Origin: CAZLQR01 sp964404095 | GTDB lineage: Bacteria; Patescibacteriota; Microgenomatia; UBA1406; GWC2-37-13 | Reading direction: 5' to 3' | Assembly (NCBI GenBank): GCA_964404095.1 | Contig: CAYOIN010000008.1 | Span: forward strand, 1 to 41,330 | DNA: 41,330 bases | Part shown: in pieces, positions 1 through 7,660 of the stretch | Layout of the letters: each line of letters opens with the position of its first letter | Numbering within the stretch: position 1 is the stretch's first letter | Notes under the pieces: generated by a model | What the model was told of the DNA's origin: nothing | Database searches by the model: none | What the model saw: the letters and a program-made list of their open reading frames with translations, nothing else | Program-made: the position numbers and the translations under genes

Positions 1-46
1 GTCTGAGCCGTGTGGCGCGACCTCCCGCGAGTACGATTCCCTTCAT
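1..46 (-). CDS. Nucleotidyltransferase, N-terminal fragment cut by the window edge
   Basis: Only the first 15 codons are present, reading MKGIVLAGGRATRLR. This is the start of the NTP-transferase fold used by sugar-1-phosphate nucleotidyltransferases (RmlA, ManC and GlmU types), where the LAGG.(G/A)TRL loop binds the nucleotide. The ATG lies two bases after the TAA of the 94-residue membrane protein upstream, so this is probably the last visible gene of the operon that begins at 2907. Which sugar nucleotide it makes cannot be told from this fragment. Confidence 0.7.
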   Translation of the reverse strand, partial: MKGIVLAGGRATRLR

Positions 47-48
47 AG

Positions 49-333
49 TTAGAATATGAATAATGCTGTAACTAAGAGCAATACGCCCAAGCTAATCAAG
101 ATGTATTCTAGCACATTTTTCATATGGAGCGTCTCTTCTCGTGCGTGATGCCAGATTCCCCAGATGGCATAAAAACATGAAAAGACAACAACGGTCATAT
201 AACTTGCGAGTCGCTGCCCCTGAAAAAATGATAGAAACATAAAAAAGAATGCCGTTCCGGTAACAAGTGCAAGATAGTCGATAAAACTCTCGGTCAGCTC
301 GGCTTTGATCGCTTTCTGAATATGACCCTTCAT
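49..333 (-). CDS. Small membrane protein, unknown function (94 aa)
   Basis: I do not recognise a family. A charged N-terminal stretch of about 18 residues is followed by hydrophobic segments at about 19-38, 44-61 and 73-94, the last running to the C-terminus. This suggests three membrane helices with a short basic/histidine loop between the second and third. It sits 11 bases after the CAP-domain gene and 2 bases before the nucleotidyltransferase start, so it is co-transcribed with envelope genes. An envelope role is inference from context only. Confidence 0.55.
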   Translation of the reverse strand: MKGHIQKAIKAELTESFIDYLALVTGTAFFFMFLSFFQGQRLASYMTVVVFSCFYAIWGIWHHAREETLHMKNVLEYILISLGVLLLVTALFIF

Positions 334-344
334 ATATATACTTC

Positions 345-1229
345 TTAAAGAATCGATCCGTTGACTAATAATAGTATGGTTGCGGCAGCGACAGCAACTA
401 AGAAGATAAAGTGTGCAAGACTCTTACCATGCATGCGAACAAGCTTCAACTTTGATGCCATGTAAAAGTCGAGCGCAAATACCCCGAGTAAGAATACGAG
501 AAATCCAAACGCCAACTGTGAAGAGGTAAACGGAAGTTGGATCTTTGGTGTAGGAGTAATCGAAACCGCTGTCTGGGTAAACTCCGCGAGGACCGACGTG
601 CTCTTCGTCGACTGCTTTGTCGAGGTTGTCTTCTGTACTTTCTTCTGTACCGTAGCAGACGGTTTCCCAAACATCTGTACCACTAGCGTGGTCTGCTCCC
701 CGCCGAGTGTACCATTCACCACCGCAAAACCAACCTGGGTAAACTCCTTGCGGAGAATATTCTCTCGATGGCTGGGTGAGTTCATCCATGCATTTACCAC
801 ATTCTTCGAGTAGAGAAAGTTCTTCGCGAGATTCTCTCCCGCCACATCGTAGCGATACCCAGACTGCGTAATAAACTGCCACGGCGTTTCACCGTTTGGG
901 CCATAGTGAGACCAGTAGTTATTTGCAAACATATGGTTCGCCTTGCTCCCTGCGGCTACCGCAAGTTGCTGATTGTAGGTAAGCGCGCCCAGACCATTCC
1001 GACTTCGCTCCTCATTGGTATATTGATAGAGTTTGTCGACGGTGATGTCGGTTGCAAGCCCGAGAATGTTACCGAACGGTAACGCTACAAAGCGATTGAG
1101 TACCACTAATGCAAACCCGATGATGAGATATGCTGTTAAGGCGTCGTGGTGGATGATCTTGGCTCGATACCGATTGTGCTCGTTTGGAAGGAATAGATAG
1201 TGAAATAATCGTTTTACTGCCCGAATCAT
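345..1229 (-). CDS. Membrane-anchored CAP (SCP/PR1, YkwD-like) domain protein
   Basis: The CAP domain spans about residues 64-190. It shows the family landmarks: a start like LYQYTNEERSRNGL, the histidine in NYWSHYGPNG (about 108), GENLA (131-135) and the W..SPSHRENIL segment (148-159). One membrane helix precedes the domain (about 32-52). A Ser/Thr-rich linker and two helices follow it (about 235-260 and 270-292), so the domain is probably displayed outside the cell. Bacterial CAP proteins are secreted proteins of mostly unknown activity. Its ATG overlaps the TGA of the VanZ-like gene (ATGA), which implies translational coupling. Confidence 0.85.
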   Translation of the reverse strand: MIRAVKRLFHYLFLPNEHNRYRAKIIHHDALTAYLIIGFALVVLNRFVALPFGNILGLATDITVDKLYQYTNEERSRNGLGALTYNQQLAVAAGSKANHMFANNYWSHYGPNGETPWQFITQSGYRYDVAGENLAKNFLYSKNVVNAWMNSPSHRENILRKEFTQVGFAVVNGTLGGEQTTLVVQMFGKPSATVQKKVQKTTSTKQSTKSTSVLAEFTQTAVSITPTPKIQLPFTSSQLAFGFLVFLLGVFALDFYMASKLKLVRMHGKSLAHFIFLVAVAAATILLLVNGSIL

Positions 1230-1609
1230 AAGAATCGTTTCAATGTTGTTATGTGATACTTACTATAAGCATACATCAAACTCATGCCAAGAATATCGAT
1301 TCCCACATCTCGGACCTTCCCCTCTCGTGTTGGCACAAAGGTTTGATGTACTTCATCGCTGATGGCGTACAAAACCGCAACCACAAACGCCACGACCCAG
1401 GCGCGCTTCTTGTTTCGCTCCTTCCCCTTAAGCACCGCTCGGAAGATCAAGAAGTAGAGCGCCGCATACTCGATCACATGGAGCGACTTAAAGAAGATAA
1501 AGTTAATACTGTATACATCAGATACATGCGCTCGTTCACGTGAAGAGAAAAAAAAGATAATCGCCATCCATGCAATCACCGGACCCCAATACCAGAGAAA
1601 TTTCTTCAC
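1226..1609 (-). CDS. VanZ-like membrane protein
   Basis: The 127-residue protein has the VanZ layout. A first helix ends in FFFSSRE, a second carries the K..HVIEYAALYFL motif, a third carries the AISDEVHQTFVPTREG signature, and a last helix begins at D..ID. VanZ-type proteins are small polytopic proteins; the founding member gives low-level teicoplanin resistance, but the general role is unknown. Translation starts at a GTG whose first bases overlap the TGA of the lamin-tail gene (GTGA). It ends in an ATGA overlap with the CAP gene, so all three are one operon. Confidence 0.85.
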   Translation of the reverse strand: MKKFLWYWGPVIAWMAIIFFFSSRERAHVSDVYSINFIFFKSLHVIEYAALYFLIFRAVLKGKERNKKRAWVVAFVVAVLYAISDEVHQTFVPTREGKVRDVGIDILGMSLMYAYSKYHITTLKRFL

Positions 1610-2907
1610 AGTATGATTCTAATGAAGATCCACCCCGCTGTCAAAAATGAACTAATGAGTGTCAAGATACTCGTGTAGGTGAACAGTGTTTTTTTCTCTG
1701 CCACCGATGCTGTCGAGCGATTCAACTGTTTTGATTCTTTATCTTCACCGAGATTGTTGCCTGCAGGAGGAGCGATATAGAGCGCATCGGTTGGCGATCC
1801 TTGAACGTCTAACCTCCCAAGCAACTGTTCATGGCTTCGGCTGAATTCATTCCTCAGAGTTGGGGCGGACAATACCGGCTGAACTGTGGTCGGTGTGGGT
1901 GTGGGTGTTGCATCGACATCAACACAACCACTATTAGAGTATCCACGAGTGGGACGCTGCAAACAAAATACCGTTCCGGTAAACGACTGCCGAGCAATAC
2001 TATTCGATTTCTCGACACCATCGTATGAGAATGATTCTATCTCCCGATCAGTGGGTGTGAGAAGTCGAACCGAGTCGGCATCGTTATTAAACATGGAGCT
2101 GGTTTGGTCCACAACCCCGAATGAATACCCCGGAATGGTAAGAGTAAATTTTTTTGGCGCCGAACCACCATTTGCGATGTCATCGAGCTTCCAGTCTTCG
2201 AGTGTGACCGGAAACTCATTGTCATTATATAACTCGACCCACTCATGCTCACCGGTGGTTGGATAGGGATATACCTCAGAGAGATAGATCGCCTGCACCT
2301 CAGGCGCTGGTGAAGGAGTTGGCGATGGCGTGAGGACAGGCGTTGTTGTTGGTTGTGATGTTGGACTTACCGTGGGGGTGGGTAGCGAAATAGCGGTGGG
2401 AGTGGGCTGTGGTGTTGGAGTGGAGGTGGGAAGATATACACAGGACTGACCGTTGAGATTGTACTGGTTTAGCGTTGCAGAACCCGTTGCCCAAACGTCA
2501 GCACCATCCGGAACTCTCTGAAAGGTAACTCCCGATCCCGAACTTGCCTTATACTCAAAAAGGTCGGCAAGCTGTGCCGAGGGAGATGTCGGCGGTGCGG
2601 TTGAGTTGAACAATCGAACCGAGTCCGCAGAAGTTCTGTTCAGGTTAAATGATCCATCGAAACTCATGCAGGCATTTGGATAGAGCAGCGTTCCTTCCGG
2701 AATCGTGAAGTAGGTTGTGCCACCATTATCGTCGATAAACCAGTTTGAAATATTCACGATCTCCGACCCGGTATTGAGGAGCTCAACAATCTGCGGCGTT
2801 GGCTCGATGAGAACCTCATTTATCTTAACCGCAGCAACCTGACCGTAAGTATGACGAACAATACTGAATAATACAGAAAGGATAATGATGAGTGCTATTC
2901 TCTTCAC
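1606..2907 (-). CDS. Secreted protein with two lamin-tail (LTD) domains and a C-terminal anchor
   Basis: An N-terminal hydrophobic segment (residues 1-20) serves as a signal. It is followed by a first LTD domain (about 26-150, beginning VKINEVLIEPTPQIVELLN), a Pro/Thr-rich linker (about 155-205) and a second LTD domain (about 207-325, with LSEVYPYP and EWVELYN). A variable tail and one membrane helix (about 408-430) complete it. LTD domains are Ig-like beta folds found in bacterial surface proteins. The start is a GTG. CTGACA and TACATC separated by 17 bases lie just upstream, with the -10 ending six bases before the GTG. It is the first gene of the operon that runs to the window edge. Confidence 0.8.
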   Translation of the reverse strand: MKRIALIIILSVLFSIVRHTYGQVAAVKINEVLIEPTPQIVELLNTGSEIVNISNWFIDDNGGTTYFTIPEGTLLYPNACMSFDGSFNLNRTSADSVRLFNSTAPPTSPSAQLADLFEYKASSGSGVTFQRVPDGADVWATGSATLNQYNLNGQSCVYLPTSTPTPQPTPTAISLPTPTVSPTSQPTTTPVLTPSPTPSPAPEVQAIYLSEVYPYPTTGEHEWVELYNDNEFPVTLEDWKLDDIANGGSAPKKFTLTIPGYSFGVVDQTSSMFNNDADSVRLLTPTDREIESFSYDGVEKSNSIARQSFTGTVFCLQRPTRGYSNSGCVDVDATPTPTPTTVQPVLSAPTLRNEFSRSHEQLLGRLDVQGSPTDALYIAPPAGNNLGEDKESKQLNRSTASVAEKKTLFTYTSILTLISSFLTAGWIFIRIIL

Positions 2908-2913
2908 AACTCA

Positions 2914-2942
2914 GATGTACACCAAAAGACCGATCTTGTCAG
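2914..2942 (-). promoter_or_regulatory. Candidate leaderless promoter of the lamin-tail operon
   Basis: On the minus strand CTGACA (2942-2937) and TACATC (2919-2914) are 17 bases apart, and the GTG start follows after six bases. The -35 matches consensus at 5 of 6 positions; the -10 is weak. The spacing matches the stronger examples in this window. Confidence 0.45.
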
Positions 2943-3028
2943 TCGCTTATATGCTACAAATGTGAAGTTATAGAAGATGATGGTGAACTAGATCGTTGCG
3001 AGAGTTCTATACGAGAAGTTCTCGAAGA

Positions 3029-3120
<92 letters not shown>

Positions 3121-3183
3121 AGGTACGTATAGTATATCACTTTATTCCAGCCTATTAGAAGGCGCTATGGAGCGCTACGACGG

Positions 3184-4230
3184 TTACAGTTTAATAATCT
3201 CTGTGGGGATCTTGTGTTTTTTCGCGATCGTTAGAATTTCATGGTCGGTTGTTGTGGCAACGGTCTGGTGATCTTTCACTAAGCTCAGAATCAACTCTTT
3301 ATTCTTTGCATCGAACTCTGAGAAGATATCGTCGAGGAGGAGAATGGGACTAAACTTCATCACTTCTTCAAAGTATCGAATCTCACCAAGCTTTAACCAC
3401 ATCAGTGCGAGTCGTTGTTCGCTTCGTGATCCGAAGTGCTGAACATTCTTATCCTGCAACACAATCTGAAACTCATCTTTCTGTGGTCCAAACATCGTCC
3501 TCCGTGTCTGCAGCTCAAGATCTGCGTACTTCGCCATCTGTTCATGAGTAAACTCGTTGCGAAGATAGGTGATCTGAAATACTCGACCATCAACTGTCTG
3601 ATGCTTATTGAGGAAGGCACAGTACTGCGCCCGAACCGCCGTAAGATACCGAGCGCTTTGAACGCAGAGCTCATTCCAGAACGCAATTTCACTCCGCAAC
3701 TTCTCGATGTATTCGTAGTGCTCAAGAATTTTATTTCTTCGTCGCACTGCTCGTTCATATGACTCAAGGTGCTTTTTGTACTGCAGGTCGAACTGCGAGA
3801 TAAGTTTGTTGAAATAGGATCGTCTTCGGTCTGGTGAGCCGGTGAGCATCTCAATCTGTTCAGGAGCAAACAGCACAACCCCCCGAGACTCCTGTCGATA
3901 TTGACGTAACTGCTTCTTTGTTTTATTAATAAAAAATGATTTGCGGTATCCCGTTTCTGATCGGACCAGTCCCGCCTTACAGGACATTCTCGTGTCATGA
4001 TCGGTAAAGATTCCCTCCACATATGCTCCCGCCTTATTGCCGGCTAGGACAAGCTCGTCTTCCCTGCTTTCCCGGAATCCAGTTCCGTAGACAAGAAAAT
4101 AAATCGACTCAAGGCAGTTTGTCTTCCCCTGTGCGTTATCACCGATAACAACGGTCAGATGTTCGCCAACAGGAAATACCGATGATGCAATGTTGCGAAA
4201 GTTGTGCAGGGCGAGCGTTACGAGGCGCAT
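3184..4230 (-). CDS. recF: DNA replication and repair protein RecF
   Basis: This is a RecF-type SMC-like ATPase that loads RecA at gaps with RecO and RecR. The N-terminus MRLVTLALHNFRNI is typical. Walker A GDNAQGKTN is at residues 30-38. The ABC signature is present as SRSEQRLALM (about 268-277) and Walker B as LLLDDIFSEFD (about 298-308). The length (348 residues) is normal. It is not next to dnaA or dnaN as in many bacteria; it follows the UMP kinase gene after 13 bases. TATAAT at 4243-4238 ends seven bases before the ATG, so a separate leaderless transcript is likely. Confidence 0.93.
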   Translation of the reverse strand: MRLVTLALHNFRNIASSVFPVGEHLTVVIGDNAQGKTNCLESIYFLVYGTGFRESREDELVLAGNKAGAYVEGIFTDHDTRMSCKAGLVRSETGYRKSFFINKTKKQLRQYRQESRGVVLFAPEQIEMLTGSPDRRRSYFNKLISQFDLQYKKHLESYERAVRRRNKILEHYEYIEKLRSEIAFWNELCVQSARYLTAVRAQYCAFLNKHQTVDGRVFQITYLRNEFTHEQMAKYADLELQTRRTMFGPQKDEFQIVLQDKNVQHFGSRSEQRLALMWLKLGEIRYFEEVMKFSPILLLDDIFSEFDAKNKELILSLVKDHQTVATTTDHEILTIAKKHKIPTEIIKL

Positions 4231-4237
4231 ACCGCAG

Positions 4238-4243
4238 ATTATA
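4238..4243 (-). promoter_or_regulatory. -10 element of recF, leaderless arrangement
   Basis: A perfect TATAAT on the minus strand ends seven bases before the recF ATG. No ribosome binding site fits between them. It lies in the 13-base gap after the upstream UMP kinase stop codon. Confidence 0.6.
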
Positions 4244-4957
4244 CTATGAAGAGATTACTGTCCCGATGAATGAATCATCTTCATCGAGTATTTTGTGAAG
4301 ATTATCAAAGTTCTCACCAGATGCTACCACAACGGTCAATCCCAGCTCCTTTGCAAGCTTGACCGCGACCGGATCGAATGGCGCATTCATTCCAGGCGAC
4401 CACTCACTACCCACCATAGCTTCCAACTCGGTCCAGGTCATCTTATGGATTGGCTTTGCATCGGGAAACTGGCGCGGGTCTTGTTCGTAGATGGTATCGA
4501 TATTCGAAAGATTGATGATGAGCTTAGCGCCGTAGTCTCGCGCGAGGATCACTGCGTCATAATCGGTCGACCAACCGGGTTTCCAACCTGCACCGATCAC
4601 GACCGGTTCGGTCCAGTTCTCAAGTCGGCGATCATAATCATCGATAATCCTTGGATTAGCGATGTCCTGAAAAATTGTTCTCAGAAGGTGCGCATTGAGT
4701 CGAGTTGCGTGAATGCCAAGCCAGTCAAGATCTTCATGCTCGAGTGTACCAATGACCGCTTTTCCTGCATCACGGTAGGTGCGAGCCAACGTTCCTCCTC
4801 CTGCGACAAGGAAAAACTTCTTACCTTTTGCAACGTAGGTTCTTACACAGGCATTCAGATTCTGAAGAAACGGGACATTGATGCCTCCTTTTGGAACGAT
4901 CAAACTTCCGCCAACCGAGATGACGATTGGTTTATTCTGCGCATCAATATCACTCAT
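4244..4957 (-). CDS. pyrH: UMP kinase, archaeal-like amino acid kinase family
   Basis: UMP kinase phosphorylates UMP to UDP in pyrimidine nucleotide synthesis. The start IVISVGGSLIVPKGGI (about 11-26) and the glycine loop VAGGGTLAR fit the amino acid kinase fold. They resemble archaeal-type UMP kinases more than the standard bacterial PyrH start (KRVLLKLSGE). Further family features are the nucleotide-binding NLSNIDTIYEQDPR segment and the C-terminal PFDPVAVKLAKELGL. A TACAAT eight bases before the ATG (4971-4966) may be its -10. The main uncertainty is the closeness of other kinases of this fold, but the full pattern favours UMP kinase. Confidence 0.85.
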   Translation of the reverse strand: MSDIDAQNKPIVISVGGSLIVPKGGINVPFLQNLNACVRTYVAKGKKFFLVAGGGTLARTYRDAGKAVIGTLEHEDLDWLGIHATRLNAHLLRTIFQDIANPRIIDDYDRRLENWTEPVVIGAGWKPGWSTDYDAVILARDYGAKLIINLSNIDTIYEQDPRQFPDAKPIHKMTWTELEAMVGSEWSPGMNAPFDPVAVKLAKELGLTVVVASGENFDNLHKILDEDDSFIGTVISS

Positions 4958-4996
4958 GAGCTACTATTGTACTCCACCGGTATAGATTTTTCTTAT

Positions 4997-5329
4997 CTAA
5001 AAGATGTCCTGACCGATCCCAAACATCTGCGACACAAGTCGGGTGATGAGGTAGGCAACTGCTAATAAAATGGTGCCGATAATTCCTGAGGTGATCTTTG
5101 CTTTCGCTGACTTGATCTTTCCTGCATCACCACGAGACAGAACCATATCAAATCCTGCCCAAATAAAAACGAAGAGCAATATCACCATTGAGATGCCGTA
5201 GAGAAACGGCATGAGCTGATTGAGAACGCCCGCAGGAGTTTCGATCGGTCGACCATCGAAACCAACCGCCTTTCCGCAAATTTTTTGCCCGCTGACGGTT
5301 ACACACTGTGCAATAAGACGTCCGGTCAT
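4997..5329 (-). CDS. T4SS pilin-like two-helix membrane protein
   Basis: The 110-residue protein has an exposed N-terminal part with two cysteines (C9, C18). Two membrane helices (about 40-62 and 80-100) follow, joined by the loop SRGDAGKIKSAKAKI. This helix-basic loop-helix layout matches the VirB2/TrbC-like 'type IV secretion system pilin' family that is common in Patescibacteria. Three other members occur here (11850, 29495 and 29806). Its ATG overlaps the TGA of the M50-like protease gene, so the two are coupled. Whether it forms a pilus or is another small membrane subunit is unknown. Confidence 0.7.
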   Translation of the reverse strand: MTGRLIAQCVTVSGQKICGKAVGFDGRPIETPAGVLNQLMPFLYGISMVILLFVFIWAGFDMVLSRGDAGKIKSAKAKITSGIIGTILLAVAYLITRLVSQMFGIGQDIF

Positions 5330-5985
5330 TTCATTACTTTCAATACGATTGATAACACCATAATAATACCACCATTCAACATGAGAGAAAAGATAAGGTA
5401 TGAGTTAACGATCGCAAAAAAATTCTCAATGCTCGTAACATCCACGTAGGTCATAAACGGGAGTAGGTTTTCTCTAAAAATGTAGCCCACAGCGATAACG
5501 ATAAGTGCGATCGGAATCACGTAGACCAGATCGACGAGATCTTGTTTTGACGAAAACATCGTAGATGAAATAGCAAACACGAGATAAGAAACGAGAGCGC
5601 CGATGATCATATTCATGTACAGTAATCGCCAGGTGTCGATGAACCAGAATACAAACATTGCAGCAAAGAACGGTGCGATACCGACAAGCAATCCTCGTAC
5701 TACATCCTTCTTCTCATACCAAACCGTTCCAAGCTTCAGGGTGCTTCCCCGCACCTTTGGAATAAGTGTAATATCTCGCACCTTGAGATTGAGAAGCATT
5801 GCCATTACCAGATGTGACATTTCATGAATTAATGTTCCGGGAAAGTACAGAAGTGCCATCATCCGAAAAGCCGCTTGCGGATGCTTGAGAAAACGCGAAA
5901 AGAAAAAGAAGCAGGTGTGAATTGTTTTCCGTGAGACGAAATATAACAATACCGCAAGGAGGAAGAACAACGGAATATGAATCAT
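5326..5985 (-). CDS. M50-like intramembrane zinc metalloprotease homologue
   Basis: A 219-residue polytopic protein carrying HEMSH at residues 54-58 inside a hydrophobic segment. That is the HExxH zinc motif in the position used by M50 (site-2 type) peptidases. About six membrane helices are visible. The second M50 motif (NxxPxxxxDG) is not obvious, so the third zinc ligand is unassigned and activity is unproven. It overlaps genes on both sides (ATGA at each junction), between a small anchored protein and a pilin-like protein. A role in processing membrane substrates such as the neighbouring pilin-like protein is inference. Confidence 0.65.
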   Translation of the reverse strand: MIHIPLFFLLAVLLYFVSRKTIHTCFFFFSRFLKHPQAAFRMMALLYFPGTLIHEMSHLVMAMLLNLKVRDITLIPKVRGSTLKLGTVWYEKKDVVRGLLVGIAPFFAAMFVFWFIDTWRLLYMNMIIGALVSYLVFAISSTMFSSKQDLVDLVYVIPIALIVIAVGYIFRENLLPFMTYVDVTSIENFFAIVNSYLIFSLMLNGGIIMVLSIVLKVMK

Positions 5986-6311
5986 GGATTCATGATACCA
6001 CTTGGTGATACGGTAGGACTAGCGAGAGGAGGTTGTGATTCGGTAGGCGTGAGTGTTGCAGACGGTGAAGCCATTGGCATTGCAGAGCTCGTGCTCGCCG
6101 GTTGTTGAGGCTCGGTGTCTCCTGGCACCTGATCGGTCTGCTCTTGTTTCGGAGTTGGTGTATCGATCGCCCGCTTCTGTTGTTGTGTCACAAGGTACCA
6201 GACCAGGAGCCCAAGCGCCAAAACCACCCCAAGGGAAAGCCCGATTAATGCCGTGTGGAGCTTCCTTCCCTCGTGATCTTCAAGATGGAGCGGTGTGAAG
6301 TTTGCAGTCAT
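5982..6311 (-). CDS. Single-pass membrane protein with Pro/Thr/Ser-rich tail (109 aa)
   Basis: I do not recognise a family. Residues 1-20 are polar, about 21-43 form one membrane helix, and the rest is a low-complexity Pro/Thr/Ser/Gln tail like those of secreted proteins here. The start is taken at the ATG at 6311. A longer upstream reading frame exists but runs under the divergent promoter region and is not plausible. TTGACA and CACAAT separated by 17 bases end six bases before this ATG. It is the first gene of the operon with the M50-like and pilin-like genes. Confidence 0.6.
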   Translation of the reverse strand: MTANFTPLHLEDHEGRKLHTALIGLSLGVVLALGLLVWYLVTQQQKRAIDTPTPKQEQTDQVPGDTEPQQPASTSSAMPMASPSATLTPTESQPPLASPTVSPSGIMNP

Positions 6312-6317
6312 GATTCT

Positions 6318-6346
6318 ATTGTGAAGAATAATACCTCGTTTGTCAA
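6318..6346 (-). promoter_or_regulatory. Promoter of the 6311-4997 operon, leaderless arrangement
   Basis: Minus strand TTGACA (6346-6341), 17-base spacer, CACAAT (6323-6318), then six bases to the ATG. The -35 is perfect and the -10 matches 4 of 6. It lies back to back with the promoter of the peptidase array. Confidence 0.6.
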
Positions 6347-6362
6347 AACAACTACGCAACTT

Positions 6363-6371
6363 TGCTAAGAT
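6363..6371 (+). promoter_or_regulatory. Extended -10 promoter of the first LAS peptidase
   Basis: TGCTAAGAT combines an extended -10 TGn with TAAGAT. It ends six bases before the ATG at 6378, so the message would be leaderless. A TTGTCA at 6340 is 20 bases away, too far to be a good -35. Confidence 0.5.
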
Positions 6372-6377
6372 GTATAT

Positions 6378-7613
6378 ATGAATACGCGCTTGATCATGGG
6401 TATCGCACTCGCAGGTTGTATTTTGATCGGTATATGGATCACTGCACTCGGATTCCAACCAAAATCCAATCTGACAACCGATCCCGATGCGATTCTCATA
6501 CCAACCCCGGTACAATCTCGTGCAGCAAGCGGTTCCTCGACCCCACAGATCAACGACCTCGATCGGCTCAGCACAGAAGAACAGGAGCTCATAAAGAATG
6601 TCCAACTTTCTCTCCCTGTTGAGGACGCTACAATCGCAATCGCCTACTCTCCAATCACACAGCAGTTCTTCGTACAGAAGAAGAGTGAACAAGCCGATGC
6701 AACATTTCGGCGCTTTTTAGCAAATAATGAACTCGGGTCCTTTTTCGACTCACAACCAGAGTTCTTTCTCTTTATCGATACCGATCTTGAGGAAGAAATG
6801 TTGCGCATTGAAGAGGACGCACGAGATATCTTGGTTGGAGACGATGACGATGATGAGTTCGCTGAACCGCAGAAAACAAATGAAGATAAGATCGATGAGG
6901 TTGTTGCGCAAATGAATGCACTGAAGAACCTCGTCGGCGTTATTTTCTCACCACCGCAGACCAACACGCCAACTCCCACTCCGTTACCAACGCAACCGGC
7001 GATCGCACCAACTCAACCAGAAAATCAATCATCAAGAGATCTCGATTATGCTGCGCGAAATAGTTGTTATCGATTTCGCATTAATCGGTGCGATGACATC
7101 CCAGAAACCCGACCGGGAGTCACGAACAATACCTATCCGGTTGATACCGCGCTCGTGAATGAGCTCTTCGCGAATCCGAACGCATACGGTCTTCGCAACC
7201 GCCGTTGGCAGTTTGACGCAGGCATGGTGCACCCGAAGCTTGTGAGATTTCTCAACGAATTTGTAAAGTCGAACACGCTTGATCGACACCTCGGAATCGC
7301 TGGTGGAACCGGCCGATGCTGTCGACGGAACGGGAGCACGAAAAGCCCTGCAACTGGTTGTAAACTCACACCTCATCGACTTGGCGTGGCGATCGACCTC
7401 GATACACTCAACGGCTCAAGATTCATCAAAGCAAAACAGAATGATCCCGGTATTCGTAAAGCGCTCGATTGGATTAATGCACAACAAGGCGCGCTTCGAC
7501 CAGATAGTGTCACCATGTCCCCTGTTTTTGCCGGTATCTATCCGTTTCATCCAGACTCAGGACATGCAGACCATCTCCATCTTGATTTCAGTCGATCGCT
7601 CAACTGTCAGTAA
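6378..7613 (+). CDS. Membrane-anchored LAS-type peptidoglycan peptidase A
   Basis: This has an N-terminal membrane anchor (about 4-24) and a conserved module shared with the next two genes (about 55-130). An acidic stretch and a Pro/Thr linker (about 195-220) lead to a C-terminal metallopeptidase-like domain. The domain holds HRLGVAID (333-340), i.e. H-x6-D, and GHADHLHLDF with H399 and H401. This is the LAS arrangement of M15/M74 enzymes (VanY, MepA), which cut peptide cross-links or stems in the wall. Nearby cysteines (RCC, GC, NC) suggest disulphides outside the cell. Exact bond specificity is unknown. Confidence 0.7.
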   Translation: MNTRLIMGIALAGCILIGIWITALGFQPKSNLTTDPDAILIPTPVQSRAASGSSTPQINDLDRLSTEEQELIKNVQLSLPVEDATIAIAYSPITQQFFVQKKSEQADATFRRFLANNELGSFFDSQPEFFLFIDTDLEEEMLRIEEDARDILVGDDDDDEFAEPQKTNEDKIDEVVAQMNALKNLVGVIFSPPQTNTPTPTPLPTQPAIAPTQPENQSSRDLDYAARNSCYRFRINRCDDIPETRPGVTNNTYPVDTALVNELFANPNAYGLRNRRWQFDAGMVHPKLVRFLNEFVKSNTLDRHLGIAGGTGRCCRRNGSTKSPATGCKLTPHRLGVAIDLDTLNGSRFIKAKQNDPGIRKALDWINAQQGALRPDSVTMSPVFAGIYPFHPDSGHADHLHLDFSRSLNCQ

Positions 7614-7660
7614 CAGAGCGCTCCACAAAGCAATGCTAAATTTGTTACCATGAGGTATTG

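Noticed and set aside
4295..5065. Open frame of 256 codons antisense to the UMP kinase
   Set aside because: Shadow of a conserved gene; no domain and no promoter or start context.
6312..6692. N-terminal extension of the 109-residue protein
   Set aside because: It would overlap the divergent peptidase gene and run through both promoters; the extension is not protein-like.
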